Part shown: positions 52,490 through 60,996 of the stretch, in pieces
How the letters are laid out: each line of letters begins with the position of its first letter
Numbering within the stretch: position 1 is the stretch's first letter
Assembly (NCBI GenBank): GCA_018267575.1
Contig: JAFDYF010000083.1
Coordinates: 1-64,000, forward strand
Source of the DNA: Bacteroidota bacterium
Lineage (GTDB): Bacteria > Bacteroidota > Bacteroidia > Chitinophagales > Chitinophagaceae
Reading direction: 5' to 3'
Length of the DNA: 64,000 nucleotides
Notes under the pieces: generated by a model
Database searches by the model: none
Told to the model about the DNA's origin: nothing
Seen by the model: only the letters and a program-made list of their open reading frames with translations
Position numbers and translations under genes: made by a program

Positions 52490-52497
52490 TATTTTTG
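52490..52497 (+). promoter_or_regulatory. -7 element for the PhnP-like MBL gene
   Basis: TATTTTTG is a perfect TAnnTTTG, ending 4 nt before the proposed GTG start at 52502, so the message may be leaderless. Confidence 0.45.
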
Positions 52498-52501
52498 CGT
52501 T

Positions 52502-53278
52502 GTGATTTATCCCTCCTTAAAAATTACTTTTCTTGGAACAGGCACGAGTAGTGGTGTGCCGATGATTGCCTGCGACTGCGAGGTTTGCAGTTCCACTGAT
52601 AAAAAAAATAAAAGGCTGCGATCCAGTGTGCTGATTGAATCAGCAACTACAAGCTTAACGATAGATTCCACACCTGATTTTCGATATCAGATGCTCCGTG
52701 CAAAAGTGAAACATCTTGATGCGGTCATTTTTACACATCCGCATAAGGACCACGTAGCTGGCCTAGACGATGTAAGGGCTTTTAATTTTTTCTCTGGCAA
52801 ACCCATGCAGGTTTTTGCAAACGAGATGACCCAGGAAGTGATTATCCGAGAGTTCCCTTATGCGTTTGCGGATACCCGTTACCCCGGCACACCGGAAATA
52901 AAATTGAACACCATTACCAATGAGCCCTTTTTATTGGGGGATATACCCATTGTGCCCATTCTGGTTTGGCACCTGAAAATGCCCGTCTTGGGTTTTCGAT
53001 TCGGCTCTTTTACTTATATCACCGATGCCAATCGGATCGAGGAAGCGGAGAGAGAAAAAATAAAAGGGAGCGAAATATTGGTGGTCAATGCACTTAGGAA
53101 AGAAAAACACATCTCCCATTTTAACCTGGAAGAAGCCATCCAGTTGGTTAATGAATTGCAAATCCCTCAGGCCTATTTTACACATATTAGCCACCAACTA
53201 GGCTTACATGCCGTTATCAATGATCAATTGCCAAGCGGAATGCAACTTGCTTTCGATGGTTTGCAATTAAGCATTTAA
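52502..53278 (+). CDS. PhnP-like MBL-fold hydrolase
   Basis: I choose the GTG at 52502 (258 aa, beginning with IYPSLKITFLGTGTS); the TTG at 52481 lies upstream of the -7 element. The N-terminus LGTGTSSGVPMIACDCEVC and the metal motif FTHPHKDHVAGLDD (two His, Asp, His) match PhnP and related cyclic phosphodiesterases; the Cys pair near the start is common in this group. It may act on cyclic phosphate intermediates. It is downstream of the 93-aa gene by 140 bp and has its own promoter. Confidence 0.87.
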   Translation: MIYPSLKITFLGTGTSSGVPMIACDCEVCSSTDKKNKRLRSSVLIESATTSLTIDSTPDFRYQMLRAKVKHLDAVIFTHPHKDHVAGLDDVRAFNFFSGKPMQVFANEMTQEVIIREFPYAFADTRYPGTPEIKLNTITNEPFLLGDIPIVPILVWHLKMPVLGFRFGSFTYITDANRIEEAEREKIKGSEILVVNALRKEKHISHFNLEEAIQLVNELQIPQAYFTHISHQLGLHAVINDQLPSGMQLAFDGLQLSI

Positions 53279-53389
53279 ACTTTTTTATCCCTACACAGTC
53301 AAATCCCGGTTCTGTTTTCCAAAGTCAATATTGCATCGATTATCTGGCAAGCCATTTAATCCCAATCATTTTATATAAAAAGAAGGTTT

Positions 53390-54082
53390 ATGAAAAAATA
53401 TTTGCTTACAGCATCGATTGCATTGTTATTGGCAGGAAGTTCATTTGCGCAAACCCATTTCGAATTGATGCCCTCCGTGGGCTATACTTTTGCTGACAGG
53501 CAAAATTTTGATAACGCTTTCGGCAGGTTGGACGGTCATGTCAATTTAGGTGGTTCACTCATGTTCAATGTGAACCGCATGTTTGGTTTGGAATTGATGT
53601 ACAACCATTCCGGCACTTATTCAGGCGTTTACCAATATGGTGATGGGTCCATGATCAGTCAGGGTAATTTGTCCATAGACTATTTTATGTTTGGCCCTGT
53701 GCAAACTTTTAATATCCCGGGTTCACCGGTTCGCCCTTTTATTGGAGCCATGTTGGGAGCCTCTGTATTTACACCCGGGCAATGGGGTTATGGTACCGAT
53801 ACAAAATTTACTTACGGTCTTCAGTTAGGGACTAATGTATATCTCAACCCGCATTTTGGTCTGCGTTTTAAAGCCCAATTGTTGGCGCCTATCAGTGATT
53901 ACAACCAAGGTTATTATGTTGGCAGCATCGATAATCCAGCTTATTCGAATATCTATCAGTTCAGCTTGAACGCGGGACTTGTTTTTGGTTTGGGAAGAAC
54001 CTTACCAGAAATGCGCCCCCGTTATCGTGTTCATAGACCTGCATACAGACGAATACCTCCACCCTACTATTATTACCGTTGA
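53390..54082 (+). CDS. Outer-membrane beta-barrel protein
   Basis: A 230-aa exported protein. The signal peptide is MKKYLLTASIALLLAGSSFA with cleavage before QTHF. Alternating hydrophobic strands (for example LELMYNHSGTYSGVYQYG and FRFKAQLLAPISDYN-like segments) form an eight-strand-type barrel, as in small OmpW/OmpX-like families. A basic, Pro/Tyr-rich C-terminal tail (about 205-230: RPRYRVHRPAYRRIPPPYYYYR) is unusual for a barrel and may bind peptidoglycan or another protein. No function is recognised. Confidence 0.8.
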   Translation: MKKYLLTASIALLLAGSSFAQTHFELMPSVGYTFADRQNFDNAFGRLDGHVNLGGSLMFNVNRMFGLELMYNHSGTYSGVYQYGDGSMISQGNLSIDYFMFGPVQTFNIPGSPVRPFIGAMLGASVFTPGQWGYGTDTKFTYGLQLGTNVYLNPHFGLRFKAQLLAPISDYNQGYYVGSIDNPAYSNIYQFSLNAGLVFGLGRTLPEMRPRYRVHRPAYRRIPPPYYYYR

Positions 54083-54186
54083 TTTTACAACGAACCGAAT
54101 TGTTTTTAGTGAATCTAGGTTAATATAACCTACTACTAACGGGTGGTTTCCTGTATCAAAAGGATGATTAAATTAGGCATCCTAAT

Positions 54187-55152
54187 ATGAAACTGACTGA
54201 AATAGTAAAAGACTATTTTTCCTTCACAAAAAAAGAAAGGGTTGGGGCGCTCACACTCGTGGCACTGATCATCCTCTTATTGTTAGCCCCGAAATTTTTT
54301 TCTTCGCCAAAACAACAGGATAGCTCCCTTGATTTTGAACAGTTCAAAAACGAGATTGCCCAACTAAAAAGTTCGCAACAGGATTCAAATCGATTTGCCT
54401 ACAACAATAAGAGTAGTAATAGTGAAAGCCATCTTGTTTATCGCGAGCCGTTTTCCGACGGAACGGAAACCACTCCACTCAAAATGTTTTATTTTGACCC
54501 CAACCGAATTTCTGAAGCAGATTGGAAAAGTTTAGGGTTGCGGGACAAGTCCATCCGCACCATCCGCAATTATCTTTCTAAAGGAGGGAAATTCAGGAAA
54601 GCCGAAGACTTAAAAAAGATATATGGACTTGAGGAAAAAGAATACCAGCGACTCCTTCCCTTTATTAAGATTGAAAATTCCGATGTGAAAGCTCCACCTG
54701 AAAAGCGAGAAAAAGAAAATACGCACTATATAAAGCCTTACAACCCAACTGAAATAAAACCAATCGATATCAACCAAGCCAACGAGCAACAACTAACGGT
54801 CTTACCAGGCATTGGCGAAAAGTTGGCAAAAAGGATTCTGGGCTTTCGTGAAAAGCTGGGTGGTTTTTATTCGGTAGACCAAGTTGGTGAAACTTATTTT
54901 CTTCCTGATTCAACATTTAAAAAAATAAACCCCTTTTTGAAGATTGGGGTTTTCGATTGCAAGAAAATAAATATCAACCAAGCAGATGCGGCAACGCTAA
55001 GCGCACACCCATATATAAACTGGGGTCTTGCCAACGCAATAGTACAATATCGCAACCAGCATGGGGACTATCGATCACTGCAAGACCTGAAAAATATCCA
55101 CATCATTACAGAAGGTTTATTTGAAAAAATCTCCCATTATCTCGAAAACTAA
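54187..55152 (+). CDS. Helix-hairpin-helix (ComEA-like) protein
   Basis: A 321-aa protein with one membrane helix (about 21-38) and then an extracytoplasmic part. At least three helix-hairpin-helix DNA-binding units: residues about 100-150 (RTIRNYLSKGGKFRKAEDL), 195-230 with NEQQLTVLPGIGEKLAKRI, and about 262-318 (NQADAATLSAHPYINWGLANA). This is like ComEA, which binds incoming DNA during transformation. No other competence genes are adjacent, so the role remains inferred. Confidence 0.85.
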   Translation: MKLTEIVKDYFSFTKKERVGALTLVALIILLLLAPKFFSSPKQQDSSLDFEQFKNEIAQLKSSQQDSNRFAYNNKSSNSESHLVYREPFSDGTETTPLKMFYFDPNRISEADWKSLGLRDKSIRTIRNYLSKGGKFRKAEDLKKIYGLEEKEYQRLLPFIKIENSDVKAPPEKREKENTHYIKPYNPTEIKPIDINQANEQQLTVLPGIGEKLAKRILGFREKLGGFYSVDQVGETYFLPDSTFKKINPFLKIGVFDCKKININQADAATLSAHPYINWGLANAIVQYRNQHGDYRSLQDLKNIHIITEGLFEKISHYLEN

Positions 55153-55180
55153 CAATCGTTAGTTTTATCCAAAAAACATT

Positions 55181-55188
55181 TATCTTTG
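55181..55188 (+). promoter_or_regulatory. -7 element upstream of the ncRNA/acyl-CoA dehydrogenase
   Basis: TATCTTTG matches TAnnTTTG. Transcription would start near 55194, giving a leader of about 100 nt to the acyl-CoA dehydrogenase ATG. Confidence 0.45.
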
Positions 55189-55193
55189 CTTAA

Positions 55194-55271
55194 CCGTTGC
55201 AGTACGGTGTATTGAGTTTGTAAATGATTATTGACCAGGCAATCGCCGAAGGGCTGTGCCTGGTTTTTTTA
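55194..55271 (+). ncRNA. Candidate small RNA or attenuated leader
   Basis: A promoter at 55181 is followed by a 5' hairpin (ACCGT, TGCAGT loop, ACGGT) and then a strong terminator-like hairpin (see next entry) only 22 nt before the acyl-CoA dehydrogenase start. The predicted RNA is about 78 nt. Either it is a free small RNA, or a leader whose terminator can be antagonised to control the gene. No known RNA family is recognised. Confidence 0.35.
55234..55270 (+). terminator. Intrinsic terminator-like hairpin in the acyl-CoA dehydrogenase leader
   Basis: A perfect 8-bp stem (ACCAGGCA/TGCCTGGT) is followed directly by TTTTTT. It lies in the 5' leader, which is unusual for a normal operon. Confidence 0.7.
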
Positions 55272-55292
55272 ATAACAAAGAAAGAATCAAGC

Positions 55293-56435
55293 ATGGATTT
55301 CCAAACCACCGAATTAGCAAGACAGGTTGCCCAAACCACTAAGGATTTTGCCTTGCAGCATATCAAGCCGCATGTAATGGAATGGGACGAAAGCCAGACC
55401 TTCCCCACCGATATTTTTAAGGAGATGGGAAAGCTGGGGCTCATGGGTGTGTTGGTGCCAGAAACTTACGGAGGTTCGGGAATGGGTTATTCAGAATATG
55501 TTTCCATTATCCAGGAAATAGCAAAAGTATGTGGTGCTATTGGGCTCAGTGTAGCGGCCCACAACTCACTTTGCACCAACCATATTCTTTATTTTGGCAA
55601 TGAGGAGCAAAAAAGAAAATACCTACCCAAACTGGCAACCGGCGAACACTTGGGTGCTTGGGGTTTGACTGAGCCCAATACCGGCAGTGATGCAGGCAAT
55701 ATGAAATGCACAGCAGTGAAAGAGGGCAACGACTGGATACTCAATGGCACCAAGTGCTGGATCACACATGGCAAAAGTGGTGAGGTGGCCGTGGTAATAG
55801 CAAGAACTGCTGAGCCTAGGACCAAGGACAATGCTACTGCTTTTATTGTTGAACGTAGTACTGCAGGATTTTCGGGGGGAAAAAAAGAAAACAAACTAGG
55901 CATGCGTGCCAGCGAAACAGCCGAAATGATTTTTGATAACTGTCGCATACCAGATGCAAATCGAATGGGAAAAGTGGGAGAAGGGTTCAAGCAGTCATTG
56001 AAAGTGTTGGATGGGGGAAGGATCTCTATTGCTGCACTTTCTCTTGGCATCGCTAAAGGTGCTTATGAAGCAGCGGTTCAATATTCCAAGGAGCGTCATC
56101 AATTCGATCAGCCAATCTCGAACTTTCAAGGCATCGCTTTTAAACTGGCAGATATGGCCACAGAAATCATGGCGGCCGAGCTGCTCACCATGCAGGCGGC
56201 CGACCTAAAAAACAGAAACTTGCCCATGACCAAGGAAGCAGCCATGGCCAAATATTATGCCAGTGAGGTAGCAGTGAAAGTTTCCACAGAAGCCGTACAG
56301 ATTTTTGGGGGATATGGCTATACCAAAGATTTCCCCGTAGAAAAATTCTACCGCGATAGCAAACTATGCACCATTGGAGAAGGCACTTCAGAGATTCAAA
56401 AAATAGTAATTGCCAGAGAAGTGCTTAAGGCATAA
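55293..56435 (+). CDS. Acyl-CoA dehydrogenase
   Basis: An FAD enzyme of fatty-acid beta-oxidation introducing a trans-2 double bond. The start MDFQTTELARQVAQTTKDFA gives 380 aa, the normal length; the 55224 start would read through a terminator hairpin. Family motifs are WGLTEPNTGSDAGN, NGTKCWITHG, RMGKVGEGFKQSLKVLDGGRI, and the catalytic Glu region YGYTKDFPVEKFYRDSK followed by GTSEIQKIVIAREVL. It is probably short-chain (butyryl)-like, but substrate length cannot be told. The convergent small ORF overlaps its 3' end. Confidence 0.93.
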   Translation: MDFQTTELARQVAQTTKDFALQHIKPHVMEWDESQTFPTDIFKEMGKLGLMGVLVPETYGGSGMGYSEYVSIIQEIAKVCGAIGLSVAAHNSLCTNHILYFGNEEQKRKYLPKLATGEHLGAWGLTEPNTGSDAGNMKCTAVKEGNDWILNGTKCWITHGKSGEVAVVIARTAEPRTKDNATAFIVERSTAGFSGGKKENKLGMRASETAEMIFDNCRIPDANRMGKVGEGFKQSLKVLDGGRISIAALSLGIAKGAYEAAVQYSKERHQFDQPISNFQGIAFKLADMATEIMAAELLTMQAADLKNRNLPMTKEAAMAKYYASEVAVKVSTEAVQIFGGYGYTKDFPVEKFYRDSKLCTIGEGTSEIQKIVIAREVLKA

Positions 56436-56607
56436 AATCGTCATCCTCTTTCGGACCGTATTTATCGAACAGCTTATCTATTGCACCTGAAAAAATCGGG
56501 AATTTTTCTTTAGTGAAATTTTTGATCACCTCGATGGCTTTATAAGCCTGTTCTTCTGTAAGCCCTTGTGCCATCAAGCGTTTGATAAGATCGTCCATAT
56601 CCTGCAT
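56425..56607 (-). CDS. Small conserved protein, 60 aa
   Basis: The start MQDMDDLIKRLMAQGL is preferred over ATG 56622 (which lies in a hairpin), giving 60 aa. It is helical and amphipathic with an EEQAYKAIEVIKNF core and an acidic C-terminus. I do not recognise it. It ends inside the acyl-CoA dehydrogenase gene (11-nt overlap, convergent) and lies 53 nt after the clpX stop, with a stable hairpin between, so it may be the last gene of the tig-clp transcript or independent. Confidence 0.55.
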   Translation of the reverse strand: MQDMDDLIKRLMAQGLTEEQAYKAIEVIKNFTKEKFPIFSGAIDKLFDKYGPKEDDDFMP

Positions 56608-56612
56608 TTTAA

Positions 56613-56634
56613 AGCCACGCACGAGGGCGTGGCT
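56613..56634 (-). terminator. Hairpin between clpX and the small ORF
   Basis: A perfect 8-bp stem (AGCCACGC/GCGTGGCT, 6-nt loop) follows clpX by 26 nt. On the minus strand it is followed by TTAAAA, a weak terminator tail, just before the small ORF. Confidence 0.45.
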
Positions 56635-56660
56635 CTGTTTTATTAAGTTGTTCTAGAAGA

Positions 56661-57896
56661 TTAAGCTACTTTGAGTAAACTCATCTTGCTTTTATCGAAT
56701 TTCTTTTTGGCATATTCCAGTTCCACATGCAATTTGTTTTCTTTGGTGGAAGGCATCTCGAACATGGCATCGGTTAAAATACTTTCACAAATACTCCGCA
56801 AACCTCTTGCACCCAGTTTATATTCAATCGCCTTGTCTACCATAAAATCCAATACTTCCTCATCAACCGTCAAAGCAATACCTTCAATCTCAAACAGTTT
56901 TTTGTACTGCCGCATTAATGAGTTCTTAGGCTCTGTGAGAATCGAGCGCAAAGTTGTTCTATCCAAAGGGTTCAAGTGCGTAACGATGGGAAGCCTACCC
57001 AAAAGTTCAGGGATTAGCCCAAATGATTTCAGGTCGGGCGCATTTACAAACTGCAATAAGTTTTTCTTGGCCGCATCCTGCTGCTCCTTATTTACATTGA
57101 AACCAATGGCATTCGTATTCACCCGACGGGCAATGATTTTATCAACACCGTCAAAAGCACCACCGCATATAAAGAGGATATTTTGGGTATTGATTTTTAC
57201 CAGTTTTTGCTCGGGGTGTTTTCTTCCACCTTGGGGTGGTACCAGCACATCAGTTCCTTCCAATAATTTCAACAAGCCTTGCTGCACACCCTCGCCACTC
57301 ACATCACGTGTGATGGATGGGTTATCGCCTTTTCTGGCCACTTTGTCAATCTCATCAATATAAACAATACCCCGTTCGGCAGCAGCGATATCGTAATTGC
57401 AAACCTGTAACAACCTCGTCAATATGCTCTCCACATCCTCACCTACATAACCTGCTTCGGTAAAGACGGTTGCATCTACAATAGCAAAGGGCACATTCAA
57501 CAACTTGGCAATGGTTTTTGCCAGCAGGGTTTTCCCCGTACCGGTTTCACCCACCATGATGATATTGCTTTTCTCAATCTCCACTTCGTTTTCGGAAATC
57601 TTTTGTTGAAGCCTTTTATAATGGTTATAAACAGCTACGGCCAATATTTTTTTGGCATCGTCCTGGCCAATGATATACTCATCCAGGAAACGCTTTATCT
57701 CCACCGGCTTTTTTACGGTGAGCTTGAATTGTGAATTGGTAGGCGCATCATCCCTCAGCATCAGTTCCTGCTGAATAATTTCTTGGGCATGCTCCACGCA
57801 GTTTTCGCAAATATGCCCTTCCTGACCCGCTATCAGTATTTTCACCTCATCGCGACTGCGGCCGCAGAAAGAACAATGCAATGTATTTTTTGCCAT
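56661..57896 (-). CDS. clpX: ATP-dependent Clp protease ATP-binding subunit ClpX
   Basis: ClpX is the AAA+ unfoldase that feeds ClpP. The 411-aa protein has the N-terminal C4 zinc finger (CSFCGRSRD and CENCVEH), Walker A GETGTGKTLLAK, Walker B GIVYIDEIDK, the pore loop AGYVGEDVE and the sensor R-finger region. Length and motifs are normal. It follows clpP2, clpP1 and tig on the minus strand with short gaps, so the four form one quality-control block. Confidence 0.97.
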   Translation of the reverse strand: MAKNTLHCSFCGRSRDEVKILIAGQEGHICENCVEHAQEIIQQELMLRDDAPTNSQFKLTVKKPVEIKRFLDEYIIGQDDAKKILAVAVYNHYKRLQQKISENEVEIEKSNIIMVGETGTGKTLLAKTIAKLLNVPFAIVDATVFTEAGYVGEDVESILTRLLQVCNYDIAAAERGIVYIDEIDKVARKGDNPSITRDVSGEGVQQGLLKLLEGTDVLVPPQGGRKHPEQKLVKINTQNILFICGGAFDGVDKIIARRVNTNAIGFNVNKEQQDAAKKNLLQFVNAPDLKSFGLIPELLGRLPIVTHLNPLDRTTLRSILTEPKNSLMRQYKKLFEIEGIALTVDEEVLDFMVDKAIEYKLGARGLRSICESILTDAMFEMPSTKENKLHVELEYAKKKFDKSKMSLLKVA

Positions 57897-57989
57897 TTGA
57901 TTTGTTAGATCGATATATTTTGATAGAAAAAACCTACCAAATTTAACTCAATAATGCCGAAACTCCTATTAAGCTGTTAATGAATGATA

Positions 57990-58631
57990 CTATAATTTTT
58001 CAATTACTTTGTCCACAATGCCATATTTCACAGATTCTTCGGCATCCATCCAATAATCCCTTTCAAAATCCTTGTAAATCTGTTCAATCTTTTTATCGCA
58101 ATTTTCGGCTAATATCCGAGCACCAATCTCCTTGGTTTTCTTTATCTGTTTTGCCTGTATCTCAAGGTCAACACTCACTGCCTGATAATGACCGCCAATA
58201 CTGGGCTGGTGTATCATCACTTCCCCATGAGGATAGATATATCGTTTCCCTTTGGTTCCACCACTCAACAATATTGAACCCATGGAAGCAGCCAGCCCCA
58301 TACAAATGGTGCTTACTGGGCTTTTCAGCATCTTCATGGTATCATACATCACCATTCCGCTGGTAACCATACCACCCGGGCTATTGATGAAAAATTTGAT
58401 TTCCTCACCTGGCTTATCCGCATCCAACAACAAAAGCTTGTTCACGACATCTTTAGCCGTACGGTCATTCACTTCGCCCCATAGGTACACGGCTCTATTC
58501 TCGAAAAAATACTTTTCCATCTTCTTCATCAGTATGCCCATCTCAGGGGCTTTTTCCTCCTTAGGCTCCTGATCTTCGTCTGGCTCATCATCCATTCTAA
58601 ATGGCTTCAATAAATATTTTGAATAGTTCAT
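57990..58631 (-). CDS. clpP: ClpP-family protease, second paralog
   Basis: A 213-aa ClpP-type serine protease. The catalytic Ser is in GLAASMGSILLSGG and the His in EVMIHQPSIGG. The N-terminal part (about 1-35) is longer, acidic and unlike standard ClpP. It lies 33 nt after the first clpP. In other bacteria, paired ClpP paralogs form mixed rings; whether these do is not known. Both copies keep Ser and His, so both could be active. Confidence 0.9.
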   Translation of the reverse strand: MNYSKYLLKPFRMDDEPDEDQEPKEEKAPEMGILMKKMEKYFFENRAVYLWGEVNDRTAKDVVNKLLLLDADKPGEEIKFFINSPGGMVTSGMVMYDTMKMLKSPVSTICMGLAASMGSILLSGGTKGKRYIYPHGEVMIHQPSIGGHYQAVSVDLEIQAKQIKKTKEIGARILAENCDKKIEQIYKDFERDYWMDAEESVKYGIVDKVIEKL

Positions 58632-58664
58632 AGTTTATACTTTAATCAGTTATTTAAAATTTGC

Positions 58665-59357
58665 TTAGGATTTGGTTTCTTTTCTCGGATTGAGCAAAAG
58701 CACTTCATCCACCAAGCCATAATCTTTGGCTTCTGTAGCAGTGAGCCAATAATCACGGTCGCAATCTTTTTCTATCTGCTTAGCTGTTTTGCCTGTATGG
58801 AAAGCGTAAATCTCATACAATTCTTTTTTTATTTTTTTGATCTCGTTTACCGTGATTTCAATATCGGTTGCCTGACCACCAATGGCACCGGAAGGTTGGT
58901 GCATCATGATCCTGCTATGTTTCAAGGCAGTTCTTTTGCCCTTAGTGCCTGCGCACATCAGTGTAGCTGCCATGGATGCAGCCATTCCAATACAAATAGT
59001 AGCCACATCGGGACTCACATATTGCATGGTATCATACACACCCAAGCCAGAATAGACGGAGCCACCGGGGCTATTGATATACATCTGTATGTCGCGATGG
59101 CGGTCTGTACTATCCAAAAACAACAATTGGGCAGTCACAATATTGGCTACCTCATCATTGATGGGATAACCCAGAAAAATAATCCTATCCATCATTAAAC
59201 GGCTATAAACGTCCATTACAGCCACGTTCATAGGTCGTTCTTCAATAATGTTGGGGGTGAGGCTGGTAATTTGGTATTTGTTGTAATCGTTCAGCGTATT
59301 GCTGGAAATGCCACGATGCTTCACAGCATAACTTTCAAATTCTTTTTGATGGTTCAT
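58665..59357 (-). CDS. clpP: ClpP-family protease, first paralog
   Basis: A 230-aa ClpP. The catalytic Ser is in GMAASMAATLMCAG, the His in IMMHQPSGAIGG, and the Asp in the DRDYWLTATEAKDYGL region. The N-terminus has an extension of about 35 residues before the typical NVAVMDVYSRLMMDRIIFLG core. It is followed by the second paralog and clpX. tig is upstream on the same strand beyond a 210-bp gap containing the large heptad array. Confidence 0.94.
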   Translation of the reverse strand: MNHQKEFESYAVKHRGISSNTLNDYNKYQITSLTPNIIEERPMNVAVMDVYSRLMMDRIIFLGYPINDEVANIVTAQLLFLDSTDRHRDIQMYINSPGGSVYSGLGVYDTMQYVSPDVATICIGMAASMAATLMCAGTKGKRTALKHSRIMMHQPSGAIGGQATDIEITVNEIKKIKKELYEIYAFHTGKTAKQIEKDCDRDYWLTATEAKDYGLVDEVLLLNPRKETKS

Positions 59358-59462
59358 ATATTATTGTTCGGATTTAGAATTGAATATCTCGGATTTTCTT
59401 TCAAATCTCCGTCCAAACTTTCAAACCGCCAAAAAACTGACAGACTTGCAGATGAGAGGGAC

Positions 59463-59569
59463 AGTCGGTAGTCAGTAGTTCATAGTCGATAGTTCATGGT
59501 TGATAGTCAATAAAGGTACAGACTAACGACTCTTGACTCCGAACTCTTGACTAAAGACTCGGAACTACT
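59463..59569. repeat. Large two-block heptad array between tig and clpP
   Basis: The first block (59463-59511) has seven phased units such as AGTCGGT, AGTTCAT and AGTCGAT. The second block (59521-59569) has seven units such as GACTCTT, GACTCCG and AACTCTT. The second block reads like the complement of the first (AGT- versus ACT-type), so together they form an imperfect palindrome. The last unit reaches into the tig stop codon. This is the best-preserved array in the window. Confidence 0.75.
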
Positions 59570-60947
59570 AATGATGATGATGCTGGTGCGCTTCCTGCAG
59601 TTTGATGAACTCTTCACGGCTAATGGGCTTTTCTTCCGGCTTAACCTGTGTTTCTGCCCATTCAAACACTTTGTTGGACTGTATCCGGTGAACGGCGTCT
59701 TCTACAAAACGCTTATCTTGAATCATACGGTTGGCATAATCATCCATCCAAGGTTGTTGGTCATCGCTGATCTGACCTTGCATATAGCTAAGCAGTTGTT
59801 GCTTGGCCATATTTTTGAGGTCGTCGGCTTTTACTTCAATTTTATTTTCCTGTGAAATCTTATCAATGATCAGGGTCCATTTCAACTGGTTGGAAAACTC
59901 GGGGAACTCGGTTGCAACCTGCTCCTGCGTTTTCGGCTGTTCACCGCCTTCTTGCATCCAGCGCTTGAGGAAAGATTCGGGGAATTCAATATTGGTATGG
60001 TCCAGCAATTCATGATAAATAGCATGCTGGAGTTGGCTACGGCTTTGTGCATCCCACTGAGCTTGTATTTCTTCTTTGAGTGTATTTTTGAACTCTTCTT
60101 CTGTCTTTATTTCTTTCGCAGGGAAAACAGATTTATAAAAATCTTCGTTCAATTCAGCCTTTTCAATCAGGCCTACTTTGGTGATCAGCACTTTGAAATA
60201 TTTGTCGGCAGCAGCTGTATCTTCTTTTGCAAAGCCGAGGTCGTTCAGTATCCATTCTCTTTCCTTTTCATCAAAACCTTTGGACAACTGTAGTAAAATA
60301 ACATCATCCTTTTTTTTGCCAATCAAGCTAGGACGAACGCTTTCGCTGAAATATTTAACCAACAAAGAATTGTCCTTGACAATCCCGTTCTCAATGGTAT
60401 TGCCCGCTTCATCGCTTTCGATAAAGTCCACACTCAGTACATTATCATCGCCAGCAACTGTTTCTGGTTCGGTCATTTTGCCATTGCGAATCTGTAAGCG
60501 CTCTATTTCCTCATTGAGCATTTCATCAGTAACCGCCACTTTGTAGCGGGTGAGCTTTGCATGGGGCAAATTGGCCAAAGTAAAGTCCGGCTTCAGGCCT
60601 ACTTCGAAGGCAAAAGCATATTCCGATGGCGTGTTCATGTCAATTTGCCTTGCATCATTCTCTGGCAACGGTAATGGCTGAGCGAAAATCTCAAGCTTTT
60701 CATTTTGCATGTAGCTTGTCAGTTCTTTTTCAACCGAGCGTAGCACCTCATCTGTAAAAACAGAGTTGCCATACATTTTTTTGATGAGACCAGCAGGTAC
60801 CATGCCCTTACGAAAACCAGGAATATTGGCTTTTTTGCCATATTCCTTCAACGCTTTTTCAAATGAAGGGAGATAATCCGTTTTCTCCACTTTAACGGTA
60901 ATCTTATCGTTCAAAAGCCCGATATTCTCTCTGGTCACTGTAGCCAT
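59568..60947 (-). CDS. tig: Trigger factor
   Basis: The ribosome-bound chaperone for nascent chains. The 459-aa protein has the N-terminal ribosome-binding signature GFRKGMVPAG, a divergent peptidyl-prolyl isomerase region (about 150-250) and the helical C-terminal arms. The C-terminus ends in four histidines after EAHQ, encoded by a CAT-rich run at 59571-59582; it may bind Ni or Zn but is natural and not a tag. It precedes clpP, clpP and clpX on the same strand. Confidence 0.93.
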   Translation of the reverse strand: MATVTRENIGLLNDKITVKVEKTDYLPSFEKALKEYGKKANIPGFRKGMVPAGLIKKMYGNSVFTDEVLRSVEKELTSYMQNEKLEIFAQPLPLPENDARQIDMNTPSEYAFAFEVGLKPDFTLANLPHAKLTRYKVAVTDEMLNEEIERLQIRNGKMTEPETVAGDDNVLSVDFIESDEAGNTIENGIVKDNSLLVKYFSESVRPSLIGKKKDDVILLQLSKGFDEKEREWILNDLGFAKEDTAAADKYFKVLITKVGLIEKAELNEDFYKSVFPAKEIKTEEEFKNTLKEEIQAQWDAQSRSQLQHAIYHELLDHTNIEFPESFLKRWMQEGGEQPKTQEQVATEFPEFSNQLKWTLIIDKISQENKIEVKADDLKNMAKQQLLSYMQGQISDDQQPWMDDYANRMIQDKRFVEDAVHRIQSNKVFEWAETQVKPEEKPISREEFIKLQEAHQHHHH

Positions 60948-60996
60948 GGTGTGCTCGTTTAATACAGCCCGTGATAGGGGATCAGTTAAAAAAAAG

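Noticed and set aside
59463..59569. Possible CRISPR array
   Set aside because: Units are 7 nt with no unique spacers of 25-45 nt and no cas genes; the structure is a phased short repeat, not CRISPR.
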